From NCBI GenBank assembly GCA_902805475.1, contig CADCSX010000023.1, positions 2,046,001 through 2,110,000 of the forward strand: a stretch of DNA of 64,000 nt, given 5' to 3'. The notes under the pieces are model-generated. The model was not told the origin of the DNA. It searched no databases and saw only the letters and a program-made list of their open reading frames with translations. This DNA comes from Entonaema liquescens. Its lineage: Eukaryota > Ascomycota > Sordariomycetes > Xylariales > Xylariaceae. A program made the position numbers and the translations under genes. Position 1 is the stretch's first letter, and each line of letters starts with the position of its first letter. Below are positions 11,854 to 23,798 of the stretch, in pieces.

Positions 11854-12288
11854 ACAAAAATGTCCGTGCGCCCATTATATGTTTATTAAAACACTTTAAT
11901 TTCATTTTTAAATATTAAATTAAAATAAATAAATAAAAATAATTTAAAAGTTATATAATATATTATAATATTAAAAATTTATAAATATATAAATTTTATA
12001 AAAAATTTCGAAATAGTGGTTAAATAAAAAAATGATAAATTTAATGGAATATTTTTTTTATATAAAACGTGCGTTTTATGTAAAAAAAATTTTTACTTTA
12101 ATATTATAATTTATTTATACCGTAAAATCATTAATATTAATAAATAAAAAAAATATAAAATTAAATTTTTTTTAAATTTTTATAAAAAAATGTTTTTATT
12201 AAAATTTTACGTATTTTTATTAAATTATAATAACCTTTAGAAATGTGTAAGTTTTGGTGTAAAATAAAGTATGCACGGACACTTTTGT
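11854..12288. mobile_element. AT-rich fold-back (MITE-like) element
   Basis: A 435-bp, extremely AT-rich block bounded by 16-bp inverted repeats: ACAAAAATGTCCGTGC at 11854-11869 and GCACGGACACTTTTGT at 12273-12288, which match at 15 of 16 positions. A second near-perfect inverted repeat (T-rich arm, then ATAAAACG, TG, CGTTTTAT) is centred at about 12070, almost exactly the midpoint of the terminal repeats, so the block can fold into one large imperfect hairpin. It has no coding capacity. I see no clear target-site duplication. The termini and symmetry suggest a non-autonomous DNA element. The AT-richness could be intrinsic or caused by repeat-induced point mutation. Confidence 0.6.
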
Positions 12289-12820
12289 CTTCTTTGTGTA
12301 CCTATGTTGTATGTTTAATCGGATCAATTAGGAGCCGATTAATGAGCCTCAAAGTACCTAACCTGAGGAATTGAAAGTACCCATGCGCGACGCGCTAAAT
12401 CTACCTAACCTATTTATGCCTACTAAATACAGTAAATACAGGCAGACCCAGGCACCGCACCTTCTCTCCATTCTCCAATTTTGCTACTGCTGCATTACGT
12501 ACCTGCCACTGTTCAACAGTCACGCCTTACATAACTTTCAACATCCCGTGTTCTTACTGTTTAACTATTGGTTGCAAGTGTTCAAAAAGTTATTCAACCT
12601 GCGATTAAATCCCATGCAACTGCTTTACACAATGCTTCCATCTTGAGATGACATCCATTGTGTGTTGGTCCATTAACAAAACTTAACGCGCCACTACTAT
12701 ACTAGACCGCATTCCTTTCTCCCCTAACTATCTAGGAACAAGCACACTTTAGTGCAGAGTCAAACCAAACAGCGCGATCCCAACAATTCCACCGTCCAAC
12801 TCTAGAAGCTCCAATCAGCC
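12289..12820. other. YSH1 upstream region
   Basis: Non-coding stretch with pyrimidine-rich segments before YSH1. A CCAAT box lies at 12811, only ten bases before the start codon and therefore probably not functional. A short plus-strand open frame at 12371-12646 has no coding character. Confidence 0.4.
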
Positions 12821-15800
12821 ATGGCATCCAAGCGCAAGGCTTCAGCAATGGCTGCAGCTTCGGCTGTTGATGAGGAGCCAGTAGACCCAGTGGACGAGCT
12901 GATGTTCCTTTGTCTAGGAGGTGGAAATGAAGTCGGTCGATCATGTCACATCATACAATATAAAGGAAAAACAGTCATGGTTAGTTGTTGAATCCTACTA
13001 TCTAGAGCTTACGGCTCTGGCTGACAATACATCTCTATGTAGCTCGATGCTGGTCAACACCCAGCCTATGATGGTCTCGCCGCTCTTCCCTTCTTTGACG
13101 ACTTTGACCTAAGCACTGTCGACGTTCTCCTCATTAGCCAGTAAGTTTATCCTTCCGGCCTTCGTTATACAATACAGTTGTGGATGATCAAGAGCTCCGT
13201 GTCAGTTGGGATGGAAGGTAATATTCTTCCGTGACCATAAGCAGAAGCTATTATATAAGTGCTTTGCTATGGTATCATGCCTACGGACTGGTGGATGTTC
13301 ACGACTTTGCTCTCATGTATTCAGCCATCAATAAAAGATATTACTCCAACATCCAGCTGGTAGTCCCCTCTTGATTGCCGTGATCCTTATTACGATAGTT
13401 GGGCCCTATTTTGGCTCTTAGCTCCAATATTCTATACATTCCAAGAAGCATGCTAACCTCAGTCAAGTTTCCATATAGATCATGCTGCATCTCTTCCCTA
13501 CGTTTTAGCGAAGACGAACTTCAGGGGCAGGGTTTTTATGACGCATCCAACCAAGGCTATATATAAATGGCTTATTCAAGACAGTGTTCGAGTCGGCAAT
13601 ACTTCATCGAACCTTACATCACAACCCGTATATACGGAACAAGACCATCTGAATACATTCTCTCAGATTGAGGCAATTGATTACCACACTACCCATACTA
13701 TCTCTTCTATCCGAATTACTCCCTATCCCGCTGGTCATGTATTAGGTGCAGCAATGTTCCTCATAGAGATAGCTGGGCTTAACATATTCTTCACGGGAGA
13801 TTATTCTAGAGAGCAAGACAGGCATTTAGTATCTGCAGAGGTCCCTAGAGGCGTTAAGATCGATGTGCTTATCACTGAATCGACTTACGGAGTATCAACT
13901 CATGTTCCAAGACTGGAGAGGGAACAGGCATTAATGAAATCGATCACCGGTATTCTCAACCGAGGTGGACGAGTCCTAATGCCTGTGTTCGCTCTAGGCA
14001 GGGCCCAAGAGCTTTTGTTGATCTTGGATGAGTTCTGGGGTAAGCATCAAGAATTCCAAAAGATCCCCATCTACTACGCTAGCAACCTTGCGCGGAAGTG
14101 TATGGTTGTATACCAAACATATATTGGCGCCATGAACGACAATATTAAACGATTGTTCAGAGAACGAATGGCAGAAGCCGAGGCTGCGGGAGATGGCGCG
14201 GGCAAGAACGGTCCTTGGGATTTCAAGTATATTAGATCTCTCAAAAGTCTCGACAGATTTGACGATGTTGGCGGCTGCGTCATGCTCGCCAGCCCGGGTA
14301 TGCTGCAGAATGGAATCAGTCGAGAACTACTAGAGCGGTGGGCCCCCAACGAGAAGAACGGTGTTATTATTACGGGTTATAGTGTTGAAGGTACCATGGC
14401 CAAGTATATCGTTCAGGAGCCGGATCAGATTCAAGCAGTCATGTCAAGAAGTGTCAATGCCGTACGAAGGGCCCCTGGTGCCGACAGCGAAAAGGTTATG
14501 ATACCTCGAAGATGTAGCGTCGCTGAGTATTCTTTTGCCGCGCATGTTGACGGCACAGAAAATAAGGACTTTATTGAGGAAGTGGGAGCTCCTGTGGTGG
14601 TGAGTATCCTTTTTACTGTAATGCATCCCCCTTTACTAACCCCGTTAGATTTTGGTGCATGGCGAACAGCACAACATGATGCGGCTGAAGTCCAAGCTGT
14701 TATCATTAAACGCAGTAAAGACAGATAAGGTCAAAGTGTTTAGCCCTAGGAATTGTGAGGAACTGCGCATCCCATTCAAGACCGATAAGGTTGCTAAGGT
14801 AGTTGGCAAACTTGCGTCAATACCCCTCCCAAAACATTTACCTTCGCCTGACGACCAAAACACCGAACTCGTAGCTGGAGTCATAGTACAGAACGACTTC
14901 AAGATGTCGCTCATGGATCCTGAAGATTTGCGCGAATACGCGGGTCTTACGACTTCTACGATCGCGTGCAAGCAACGATTTACCTTGAGCGCAGCAGGCA
15001 TCGACCTAATTAAATGGGCTCTTGAGGGCACGTTCGGCAGCATCGAAGAACTCCCGGAGACTAAGAATCGAAAGGAGACTGCCGATGGCGAAGAGGCAAA
15101 CGGTGATGACAAGAAGGCCGATGCGGATGAAGAAGTCGCCCAGCTCGTTGCAGCTTACCTGGTCATGGGCTGTATTACGGTGCGATATCGCAACAACGGC
15201 GAGGTGGAATTGGAGTGGGAAGGCAACATGCTGAACGATGGCATTGCCGACGCCGTCATGGCGGTTCTCTTGTCCGTCGAGAGCAGCCCTGCTGCTGTGA
15301 AGCGTAAGCGAATTGCCTTCTTGTCAGCCTAACGCAAACTATTTCCTTGCTAACATTTCTGGTCAGGATCCGCGAACAAACATTCTCATGCTCACGAGTT
15401 ACCGGCCCGCAACCCGCACGCCAATTTGACGCCGGAGGAGCGGTTGCAGCGCATGTTCCTATTCCTCGAGGCGCAATTCGGCGCCGACGCGCTTACCCCT
15501 GTCACGATACCCAAACTGCCGCCTTTGGTTAAGGACAAGAAGCCAAAGAAATCAGATGAAGACGATGGAGACGCCGCTTCCGACGCGTCTATGGAGCTGT
15601 CTGATGATGGAGAGGAAGAAGAACGGCTACTGGAGCTACGACAGCAGACGGAGCTCGAACGCTTGCATAAGATCGGAATTCCCGTGCCGGGTGTCACCAT
15701 CAAGGTTGACAAGATGGTGGCTACGGTGTGGCTCGAGAATCTCGAGGTAGAATGCAATCACAAGGTGTTCGCTGACCGAGTCAGAGCTGTTGTCGAGCGG

Positions 15801-15833
15801 GCTGCTGAGATCACAGCACCCCTTTGGGGCTGA
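12821..15833 (+). CDS. YSH1: Endoribonuclease Ysh1 (CPSF-73)
   Basis: Metallo-beta-lactamase/beta-CASP endonuclease that cleaves pre-mRNA at the poly(A) site within the nuclear cleavage and polyadenylation factor. Five exons, 12821-12979, 13043-13140, 13468-14599, 14649-15303 and 15367-15833, encode 836 residues. The zinc-binding motif HFHIDH (H86-H91) is split by intron 2. FFTGDYSREQDRHL, ESTYG, RAQELLLILDEFW and TGYSVEGTMAKYI follow in the order expected for the beta-CASP fold. ILVHGEQHNMMRLK carries the late active-site histidines. The C-terminal half is the CPSF73/100 C-terminal domain, interrupted by an acidic low-complexity stretch. Intron 2 is long (327 bases) compared with 48-63 bases for the others. 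All splice junctions are GT-AG and in frame. Confidence 0.95.
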
Positions 15834-17346
15834 TATTACCGTCTGTCCTAGGATGAGGGAGACGGGATAACGGAGATGAGAAGCACCACACCCGTCATTT
15901 TATGTATTGCTAAGTTCAGGAGTTTTGCGGCCACGTGGATGGTGGATTTCGCGAGATTAGGGAGGATATTACGGATATGATATGACCGTACCGGATCCGG
16001 GGAAGTGAGGTCATAAGATAAACACGACATGCCAAATCTTATGAGGCTCTGCTGTGCCTGCATATGGATCATCCATCCGCCATCATTGGCAGGTGTGATG
16101 TGAGGTTTGAACATGGTCATCCTTCTATGCCGGGATTCTTGATGAGTAAACAACAATGAGTGCTCTATGAGTAACAATGAAAATTATGCCAGCAATTCCG
16201 CATGACACGGAGGCACACAGAAGGGAAGGTCCGTCTCATCCCATTCCGCCGTGATGTACGAAGTATGCATGTGCCGAATGTTTTTATGCCTTGTATACAC
16301 ATCGGTATATAAGTCGGCATATTTTGTTGACGACACTGCCGAACCGCCCATAAGGATAAACCGTTCTCGCGCAGTTGAAATCTACCCGACGTATAGTCTG
16401 AAGTGTAAAGGAGGGGGGCCTATACTATAGGCTCTATAGTATGTATACACCTAGGTATTTAGTGTATTTGATAATTATGCCTATTGGTGTACCTGCCTTA
16501 GGAATCAAGGCCTCCATAGGTAGCCTACCCTATGTAAGTAAGGAGGCACCGCACCGTACGTTGACCACACAGTACGTTGACCACACAAATGTGGCACTTA
16601 TTAGCCACCCCCGACCCACCTCCGACCCGTAGCCACGCGCTTGGGAACATTGCCGAGAGTAGATTGCTGAGCCTAAGACAAGTTTAAGCCAATCAGAAGA
16701 CAGAGCATATGCAATTGGTTCCTTGCATGAAAATCATTCAGCCCCCTCAGGCGGAGTAACTCAGCCTCAACACTTACCTACTCAAGCTACTATCTTGCTA
16801 TTGTAGGCAATAAAAACATAGCCGCAGTTTACAGCCAACCACATTCAGTCGAGAAGTCTGGAACGTGTCATCTGAGAACTCTATGATACAGGCGAGACAT
16901 TCTCTGAAACTTTTATTTGAAGCGACCTTCCATTATTTGATTGCCGCCCCTTAGCATATACTAATCACGGCTATACAACAAGGCAGATAGTAAGGCGATC
17001 ACGGGTGGTCATTAGGGAGCATAACTCAGCTAGGTCTGAGAATATGGCAATATGAGTTGCTCAAACTTGGCCACGAACAATATTGTAGATACCTACCTTA
17101 GTTATGTTATAAAGTAAGTCGGGTCATCTCTAAATAGGGGGATCTCTATACAACGAACTTTACTCGGTTAATTGGAAATTATAATTGAATATCTTAACGC
17201 TGAACATCAACTACAAATTCGAAAAAAGAAATAGAACAAAGAAGATAGTCACTTCCTTTGTTTCTAGTCCAACATCTTGGTAGACCCGGAACTTTAAGAG
17301 TAACAAAGTTTGGGTTTAACCGCGTTTGCACAAGAGCGAGCAAACT
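15834..17346. other. Intergenic region with a 16-bp tandem duplication
   Basis: Gene-free stretch between YSH1 and the vWA gene. It contains two perfect tandem copies of GTACGTTGACCACACA (16556-16571 and 16572-16587). No coding or RNA gene recognised. Confidence 0.45.
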
Positions 17347-17410
17347 AATAAACTAACAAATTAACAAACTAACAAGCTAACAAGCTAACAAGCTAACAAG
17401 CTAACAAGCT
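17347..17410. repeat. Octamer tandem repeat (AACAAGCT)n
   Basis: Eight consecutive 8-bp units. The five from 17371 to 17410 are perfect AACAAGCT; the three before them are degenerate (AATAAACT, AACAAATT, AACAAACT). The array ends about 230 bases before the vWA start codon, so it lies in that gene's promoter or 5' UTR. Confidence 0.9.
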
Positions 17411-17642
17411 AACACACTTCTGTGGTTCCTTGTGCTCCTTGTGTTCCTACCAACAACACATTTGTGTTTCGAAAATGCAGGCTATTTCTACCGGGCCGTC
17501 TCCCTTTCCCTTGGGACTCGTACAACCGTACTCGACACATTCATCCTCCTTTTTAAAAACTCCAAGCTGTTCAGACAGGTGCAGAAACATACAGTGCAGA
17601 CACGAGGAATTCTATCAATACCAACGACTAAATATTAACATC

Positions 17643-18786
17643 ATGGGAAACCCTTTTGAGGACACTTATAGCAATAATAACTTGAGGCCCAATGCCCAAG
17701 CAAACAGTCCTCGGGGTCACGCACCTTCGGGTGGTTTCTCTCTGCGCAGATCGCCTAGCAGCCGAAGCCAACGCACCAGCAATGAGTCCGGAGAGCGTCG
17801 CCGTTTATCCTCAATCTTCGGCGGCAATCTATTCTCATCAAACTCGCGTTCTCAGCGAGAGCGTGGAGATAGTCCTCCCCGCCATACTCGCCTACACCTG
17901 CTGAGGTCCTTGGTTCAAGTAAGTTCCCGCCATATCCCTGCATATCAAACCAATCCCTCCCCTTTTAATCGGCCCCCTATTTATCGCCCCCTACCTATCG
18001 CCACCAAACTAACAACCCACACAGTCCCCACTGCTAGCGGCGAACTGCCAGATGACCAATACGCTTTCCTGCGGGAATTCAACACCATCTTCCTAATTGA
18101 TGACTCCTTATCTATGAAAGTCGAACGGCGCTGGGCCGAAACGCAAGCAGCCGTTGCCGCCATCCTACCCATCTGCGTCGAGCGCGACGAAGACGGCGTG
18201 GACGTCTACTTCCTCAACCACAAGACGCGCGACCGGGGGACCCACGCGCGGCGCCGCCGGCACCGGGTACCGCTCCCTGCGCGACCCCAAGCTCGTCACG
18301 GACCTGTTCGCCAGCGTGCGGCCCAGCCAGGCTACGCCCACAGGCACCCGGCTCGACCACATCCTGCGCACGTACCTCGCGCACTACGAGGCCAGCGTGC
18401 GCAGCTCCGGCGGCGACGTCTACTCCGTCCAGCCCATCAACATCATCGTCATCACCGACGGCCAGCCCACCGACGAGCCCGGCGAGATCATCGCCGCCGC
18501 CGCCCGCCGCCTCGACGCCATCAACGCGCCCCCGCACCAGGTCGGCGTCCAGTTCTTCCAGGTCGGCCGCGACGCCTCGGCTACGCGCGCCCTGCGCGAT
18601 CTCGACGACGAGCTGTGCCGCCGCGAGAGCATCCGGGACATGGTGGACACGGCCACGTTTAACGCTGCGGGGCCGTCCGATGCCCCTTCGCTCACGGCGG
18701 ACGGCATATTGAAGGTCGTGCTCGGCGCGGTTAAGAGGAAGTTGGACCGCAAGGTTTTGATTAGAGTTGATAAGTCGGTGCGGTGA
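17643..18786 (+). CDS. von Willebrand factor A-domain protein, frame breaks
   Basis: Protein with a C-terminal vWA domain, a metal-dependent interaction module; its cellular role is unknown. The start is ATG at 17643 (MGNPFEDTYSNN). The first 80 or so residues are Ser/Arg/Pro-rich and disordered. The domain begins DDQYAFLREFNTIFLIDDSLSM, where DDSLS is the DxSxS metal site, and continues to INIIVITDGQPTDEP, VGVQFFQVG and the RDMVDTATF end. Two problems appear. At the CCCC run 17877-17880 one base seems missing, because adding one yields a Pro/Tyr-rich linker that runs in frame into the GTAAGT intron (17919-18024). At or after the GGGGG run 18235-18239 the frame shifts again (one base extra or two lost) between YFLNHKTRDRG and AGTGYRSLRDPKLV. 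Without the intron, the first region also reads through openly. This may be assembly error or real damage. Confidence 0.75.
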
Positions 18787-20566
18787 AGACTTTCTATGAT
18801 ATACCTAATAGAGGAATCGGTGATTCTGCTTCTCATTCTACCTATGGAATGGACAATAACTAGGGGTTTTCTCTCTTCCTCTTATTCTCTTCTCTTTTCT
18901 TACTATATTTATCGATACCCCTTTTCGGAGCAGGACACCTATAGAACAGTTTCCTTAGGTCATAGGGGGAGGGGGGCTTAGAGAAAAAGACGAACTATAG
19001 AGATGTGGTGTCTCGTTGTACTTTTAGATTCATTCGACCATGAGCATAGTGTAAACTGGAATTATACATAGTGGTCTGCTTGCGCACTCGAAGTAGTATG
19101 TGTTGAAATAAGAGAAATACTATTGACAAACTTACATGACGTTATAATAGAAAATGTATCATTATCTTTTAACCCTGACCGCTTTTGGATTGTGTTTTTT
19201 CGTGATCATGAGTCCGCGGTGCTATGTCAACGTACATATGTAGAGAGAGCTGTGTTGGGCGTCCTACGCTGATATCAAATTGAGATCCCTCTGATGTAGG
19301 CATACTTAATGAATACAACCAACCTACCTAGGTACGTAAATAGGCAGTATTCACCTTAAATAAAATAGTCACAAAGCAATCAGTCAAGATAGTCAAAACG
19401 TAAGGAAATAGCATCTTATATTCCGTAAGGCCAAGTCAGCTATTAGACTATCAAATAGCAGATCTGGAGGACTAATTAGGCAGTACCAACTATGAACTAT
19501 AGCCAGAGCATGATTCGGGAATCCCTCGATCCATATTCCTAATATCCATCTGTCGCCCTTAGCTGTCCAACCGATCGGTATCTGCTACCATCGTCCATCG
19601 TCCTAAGAAGATGCGAAACCCCTTTTTTCTTGTAGCATTCGTTTCTGATATCGTGAAAACTTCGCAAAGAAAAAAAACTCAAACTAGGAAAAAGTAAAGT
19701 TGTGCAGTAGCGAGGCTATGGCAATATAACAACTGTGTCGTTGGAAAGACTAGTCGTCGGGTGCTGTTGTGTTTCTCTGCCCACGCTGAGTTACGGGTCA
19801 GAGAAAACATAACATGGTGTATTATTTGCCTGGATGTGCCGTGCCATCAGAGCAAGAGTGTTAAGCAAGCTGTGAGCTCGAAGTCTGGGAAAGTAAGTGT
19901 CCTACCCGATGAGTTGGACATGATACCCCTTCTCTCCTTTCCGCCGATGCTGATTCCTCGTCCAAACCCCAGAGCAGAACCAAAGACCATACTCGAGGGG
20001 TTAGACCGCATGGATTTTCCGGTTTGCAAGGTACCAAATTCTCTTGCGTTGCAGCCATGTGGTGTCGACACATGTCAGCAACTATTTCCTTGCCAACCGT
20101 ATATCCCCTGACCAAAACTCGCCATTTGTCAGATATCGCCGTTACCAAAGTGTACCATAGAGATTGGAAACTCGACTCCCGGAAAATGCCGGGCCATAAA
20201 GAAGGCAATGATTTACCGTAATAGGTATCAGAGAACGTGGGTGGTATTACGTTCTTCATTTTCTCGTAACTCCATGGGGTTCACCCCCTGTAAATCGTGA
20301 TAATCGTAGCCCTTCTCAAATGAAAAAGATGGACTAAGCAGCGTGCAATCATCGGCTGAAAAAAAGGACACCACATAAGAAAAGCCTATGGTTCCGCCTT
20401 AAGGGAAATGACAGTGACGATAGTTCACCGTAGGCCAATGAGTAACGCATTCTCGCAAATCACGCGTAAAAAAAAGAGGTTGATAGAAAGAGGAGAGTCG
20501 TCGTGAGAAATACAGCCTTAAGACTGTCTTTGAATCTTGGGTGCGTATAGAATATTAAGTAGGTAT
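18787..20566. other. Intergenic region
   Basis: About 1.8 kb between the 3' ends of the vWA gene and the coiled-coil gene. Short overlapping open frames at 19761-20259 on both strands have no recognisable domain, splice pattern or codon bias. Nothing supported. Confidence 0.4.
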
Positions 20567-22871
20567 TTACTTCATCACCAGGACTTGAGCCTTCTTGATG
20601 CCGTGGTACTCGAGTTCATTCTCGTTGCGTTCGTCGCGAACAGATAGCACCGGCGAGACGACAAACGACACTCTTGTCTGGGACATCTGCAGCTCGGTAG
20701 GGCTAAGACCCAGCGCACCTCCATTCACCGGCTCCATGGTGCCTTCGGCGAATTTGCACGCGCACTCGGGGAATGTGTAATGCAGTGTCATGCCGGACAT
20801 CCAGACTTTGGCGCTGACTTCCCAAGTTGCCGACACCATAACTCGCAGTGGCTTAATGGCATCCTTATCCGTCACCGAAATAGATCGAAGCGGCTGCATG
20901 ATGATAGCCATCATGTGAGAGTGTCGCTCGATACTCTCCTTCTTGAACAGCTCTATTCTGCTGTCCTTCAGGGCATGGGTGACAATGCGCGCATGCTCAT
21001 CAATGACACGCTGTCGATCTCGGGGATTAGTTCGTCCGCCAGCACGGTGGAAAGTCGTGATTTTCTCTTGGAGAGCAGTGAGGTGACTGTCCAGATTGCG
21101 GTCGATTCCTAGGAAAATCTCGGGAGAGATGACCTTCTTGAAGAGATAGTCTAGCGCAACGCGCATGATGATATATGGTCGGTAAGACGGCACGCCGAGA
21201 AGGTAAAGCATGTGGTTTCTAGCCTGGGCTCGATTCGAGTAGACCAAGCTAAGAAGGTAGTTCCACGTAGTCGGCTCTCTCTTCTCCAGCATCAAATCAG
21301 CCACTTTGGGCTGCTCTCCCTGCTTCGAGTGGCACCTAACAATATATCCTTTGGTAAGGCCGAATATATGGTCGAGCCCATTCTGTATGTCCGCCATAGT
21401 CCATTCCTCTTTGTGGCGAGGAAACATCTCACCAGCGACCTTATTTCCAGCGCCTGTATGATGTACGAGTTGCTTTTGAGAAGCGCCATTGTTGGACTCA
21501 CGTTGTGAGCCATCAGGGTTGATAAGAGCAGGCCAGTTAGTTGGACCGCCAACGGGAGAGCCTTTGCGAGCAGTAGCCGATGTCGCAGATGGAACGTTTA
21601 GGAAACTATGGGATCGTCTTGCCTGGACTTGGGGATCCCATGTCGGTGCGTTAGGGTCCGGCTTGAAACCCGGCAGCCCTGCAGTAGCATTTTCACCGGC
21701 CTGTGATCCATGCTTCTTTATCAGCATTTGGTGCAACTTTGCGTAGGTTTCCTGATCTAAGCCGTTCTTGTTTCCGTTATCCACACCCGATGATGACGGG
21801 GCTTCTTCTGCTGGCAGAGGCGAGTCTTGCTCAGACTTCCCCTTGGCAGACTTAACAAGTTGGTCATTTCGAGATTGTAGATCTTTGATCTGATCTTGGT
21901 AACCCTGTAGCGAAAAAAACATTAGCTATGCCGATAGATATTTTTATTTTACTCGTGTCGAAGCTTACCTGAAGTACCTTGCCCTGTTTCTCCTCGAGAG
22001 AAGACCATTTGTCAATCATCATAGAATAGTGCTCGTGGACGGCCTTGAGCTTATTCTTGTAGCCGCCATTTTCGGCCTCCAATTTGTCGACATGAGCCCT
22101 CAAGCCCTTTAGCTCCTTACTGAGAGAATCCTCCTTGCTGAGAGCGTGTCCTAATTCTCTCTGCAGTTTCTCAATCCTATGCGTAACCGTGGTCTTGTCA
22201 CGCATAGCTCGTGTGTAGCTGTCATGTTGCTTTCGGTACTCAGCGGCAGCCTGATCTCGTTCCAGGCGCAGTTTGTGAACTGTCGAGTTTACAAGCTGTC
22301 CAATCTCGTTTAGCATCTCCCTGTGTCTGTTGGTTCGGTCGGCTGGTATCCCAGGGGCGCGGCCGATCCATGCAGTACAAGCTGCAATCCGATGGGAGAT
22401 GAGTCTGCACATGTGAATAGAGTCCTGCAATTAGTTAGCATAGGAGGAATCAGGTAGCTAAAAGCAACGCTCGAGTTCCTATATACTTACATCTTCACCA
22501 CCGACTCTAGCATCGCCCGATTGAAAGGCGGGATTGCTAGTAAATGCGCTAGAGGTATTACTCGAGAATGAATCTCGGTAGCGACTCACTGGCTTAGTAC
22601 CTGTGACCTGCGACTGCGCGCCCGTAGCTGGGAACGTAACGCCTGCCCCATAACGGTAGCTCATGGGGGGTATAGACTGCGGAATCGAAGGCTGCGGGCC
22701 AGCGTTTGCGGCAAATGAATTAGAGTCATTGAGTAGCTTTGACTCCTCCTCACTTATGCTTTCTGGGCTTTTCTCTTGATTTTCGCTAGATTCATCAGAG
22801 GTTGCAGACGGCTTGAGGTGGACCGATACACCACCACCAGGCTTCTTGCTGTATGATGAGTCAGTGGACAT
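20567..22871 (-). CDS. Coiled-coil protein of unknown function
   Basis: Unrecognised protein. Exons 22871-22491, 21904-20567 and the middle exon 22424-21969 join in phase 0 through GTAAGT/GTAAGC introns to give 724 residues from the ATG at 22871. Residues 1-127 are Ser/Pro/Asn-rich and disordered. The second exon is a long heptad-type coiled coil (ERDQAAAEYRKQHDSYTRAM... through KLEAENGGYKNKLKAVHEHY). The third begins with the end of the coil and a low-complexity linker. It then holds a compact, probably helical domain from about EEWTMADIQNGLDHIFGLTKGYIVRCHS to the C-terminus, with YLLGVPSYRPYIIMRVALDYLFKK and a MAIIMQPLRSI segment. No catalytic motif is visible. A better-looking first exon may lie at 23798-23722 (listed separately), replacing the first few codons. 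Confidence 0.75.
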
Positions 22872-23721
22872 TGTCGCTAGAGAATAGAACACTTTGAGTA
22901 ATAGGAAAGATACAGTGGCCAATAATAACTGGTCCCAAATGTTCCTTTCCAAATGGTCGACGCTTGATCAAGTCCGGAGCTAACACCTTCAGATAACCGT
23001 TGTAGTAAAATATACCATAAGCTAAAGATGAAGATAGTGTTTGGGGTATAGGATTCTTGTGCGAGGTGAATGCTGGGAATGATGCGAGGGACGATGTGAG
23101 GATTGGTGTGAAAGATGGTGAGGGGAGACCTGTTTATATAGAAAACGGGAGGAATGCCGGAGGGAAGGTACATAGGAGGTTGCATGCACAGGTAAGAGGT
23201 TGAAAGGTCGGGAGGAAGGTGGCAAGATGTTGACGGGGTAGGAACGGCTGAGGAGGGACCAAGGCACTTTCCCAGGTAGGTGTTGTGGAGGTAAAATTGA
23301 GTGATTGGAGTAGAATGGTAGGAATAAAATAACGGCATTCGTATGTGCTGGAGAAGGTACGAGTATCCCTCTTTCCGTGATTGAATTGACTGTCGTTGGG
23401 TCCAGGTGGTCCTTAGGTAATACCTGAAAGATAATGCAGATAATCGACTTTAACTGCACTAAGATGTTCAAATGTCTCCTGACCTCTTTCCTTTCTTTTG
23501 TAAACATGATGACGTGGATCCGGAACTAGGCAAGAGCCGGCATATGAAGCGCTCCTTCCAATCGATATCCAAGCCGGTTGTAAGGTGAAGCTTTCAGGGG
23601 TGGGTATGCTCGGGTGGGTTGGTTGAAGATAGGATTTCTTGACATCGGCTTCCCCCCTCGTAAAACCAGGTAAAACAACAATGGGCATAAATAACCGTAA
23701 AAGGAAATGCATATTACTTAC

Positions 23722-23798
23722 TTTTCGTACGAGGCGTCTGGAGACGATTCGAGTAGGAAGGGCTCGCCCGAGGGGTTCGAAGGCTTAGGCGACGCCAT
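23722..23798 (-). other. Candidate alternative first exon of the coiled-coil gene
   Basis: ATG at 23798 opens 25 codons (MASPKPSNPSGEPFLLESSP...) with strongly coding-like, GC-ending codons and stops exactly at a GTAAGT donor. Joining it to the acceptor CATCATACAG at 22849 (preceded by a CTGAC branch-point-like sequence) keeps frame with ...KKPGGGVSVHLKPS of the downstream gene and would make a 742-residue protein. The intron would be about 870 bases, long for this window. RNA evidence is needed to choose between this start and the ATG at 22871. Confidence 0.45.

Noticed and set aside
12371..12646. 91-codon plus-strand open frame upstream of YSH1
   Set aside because: Composition resembles the surrounding UTR-like DNA and it ends without a splice or family match.
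19761..20259. Overlapping open frames on both strands, up to 132 codons
   Set aside because: No domain, no splice signals and no codon bias; frames on opposite strands overlap as expected by chance.
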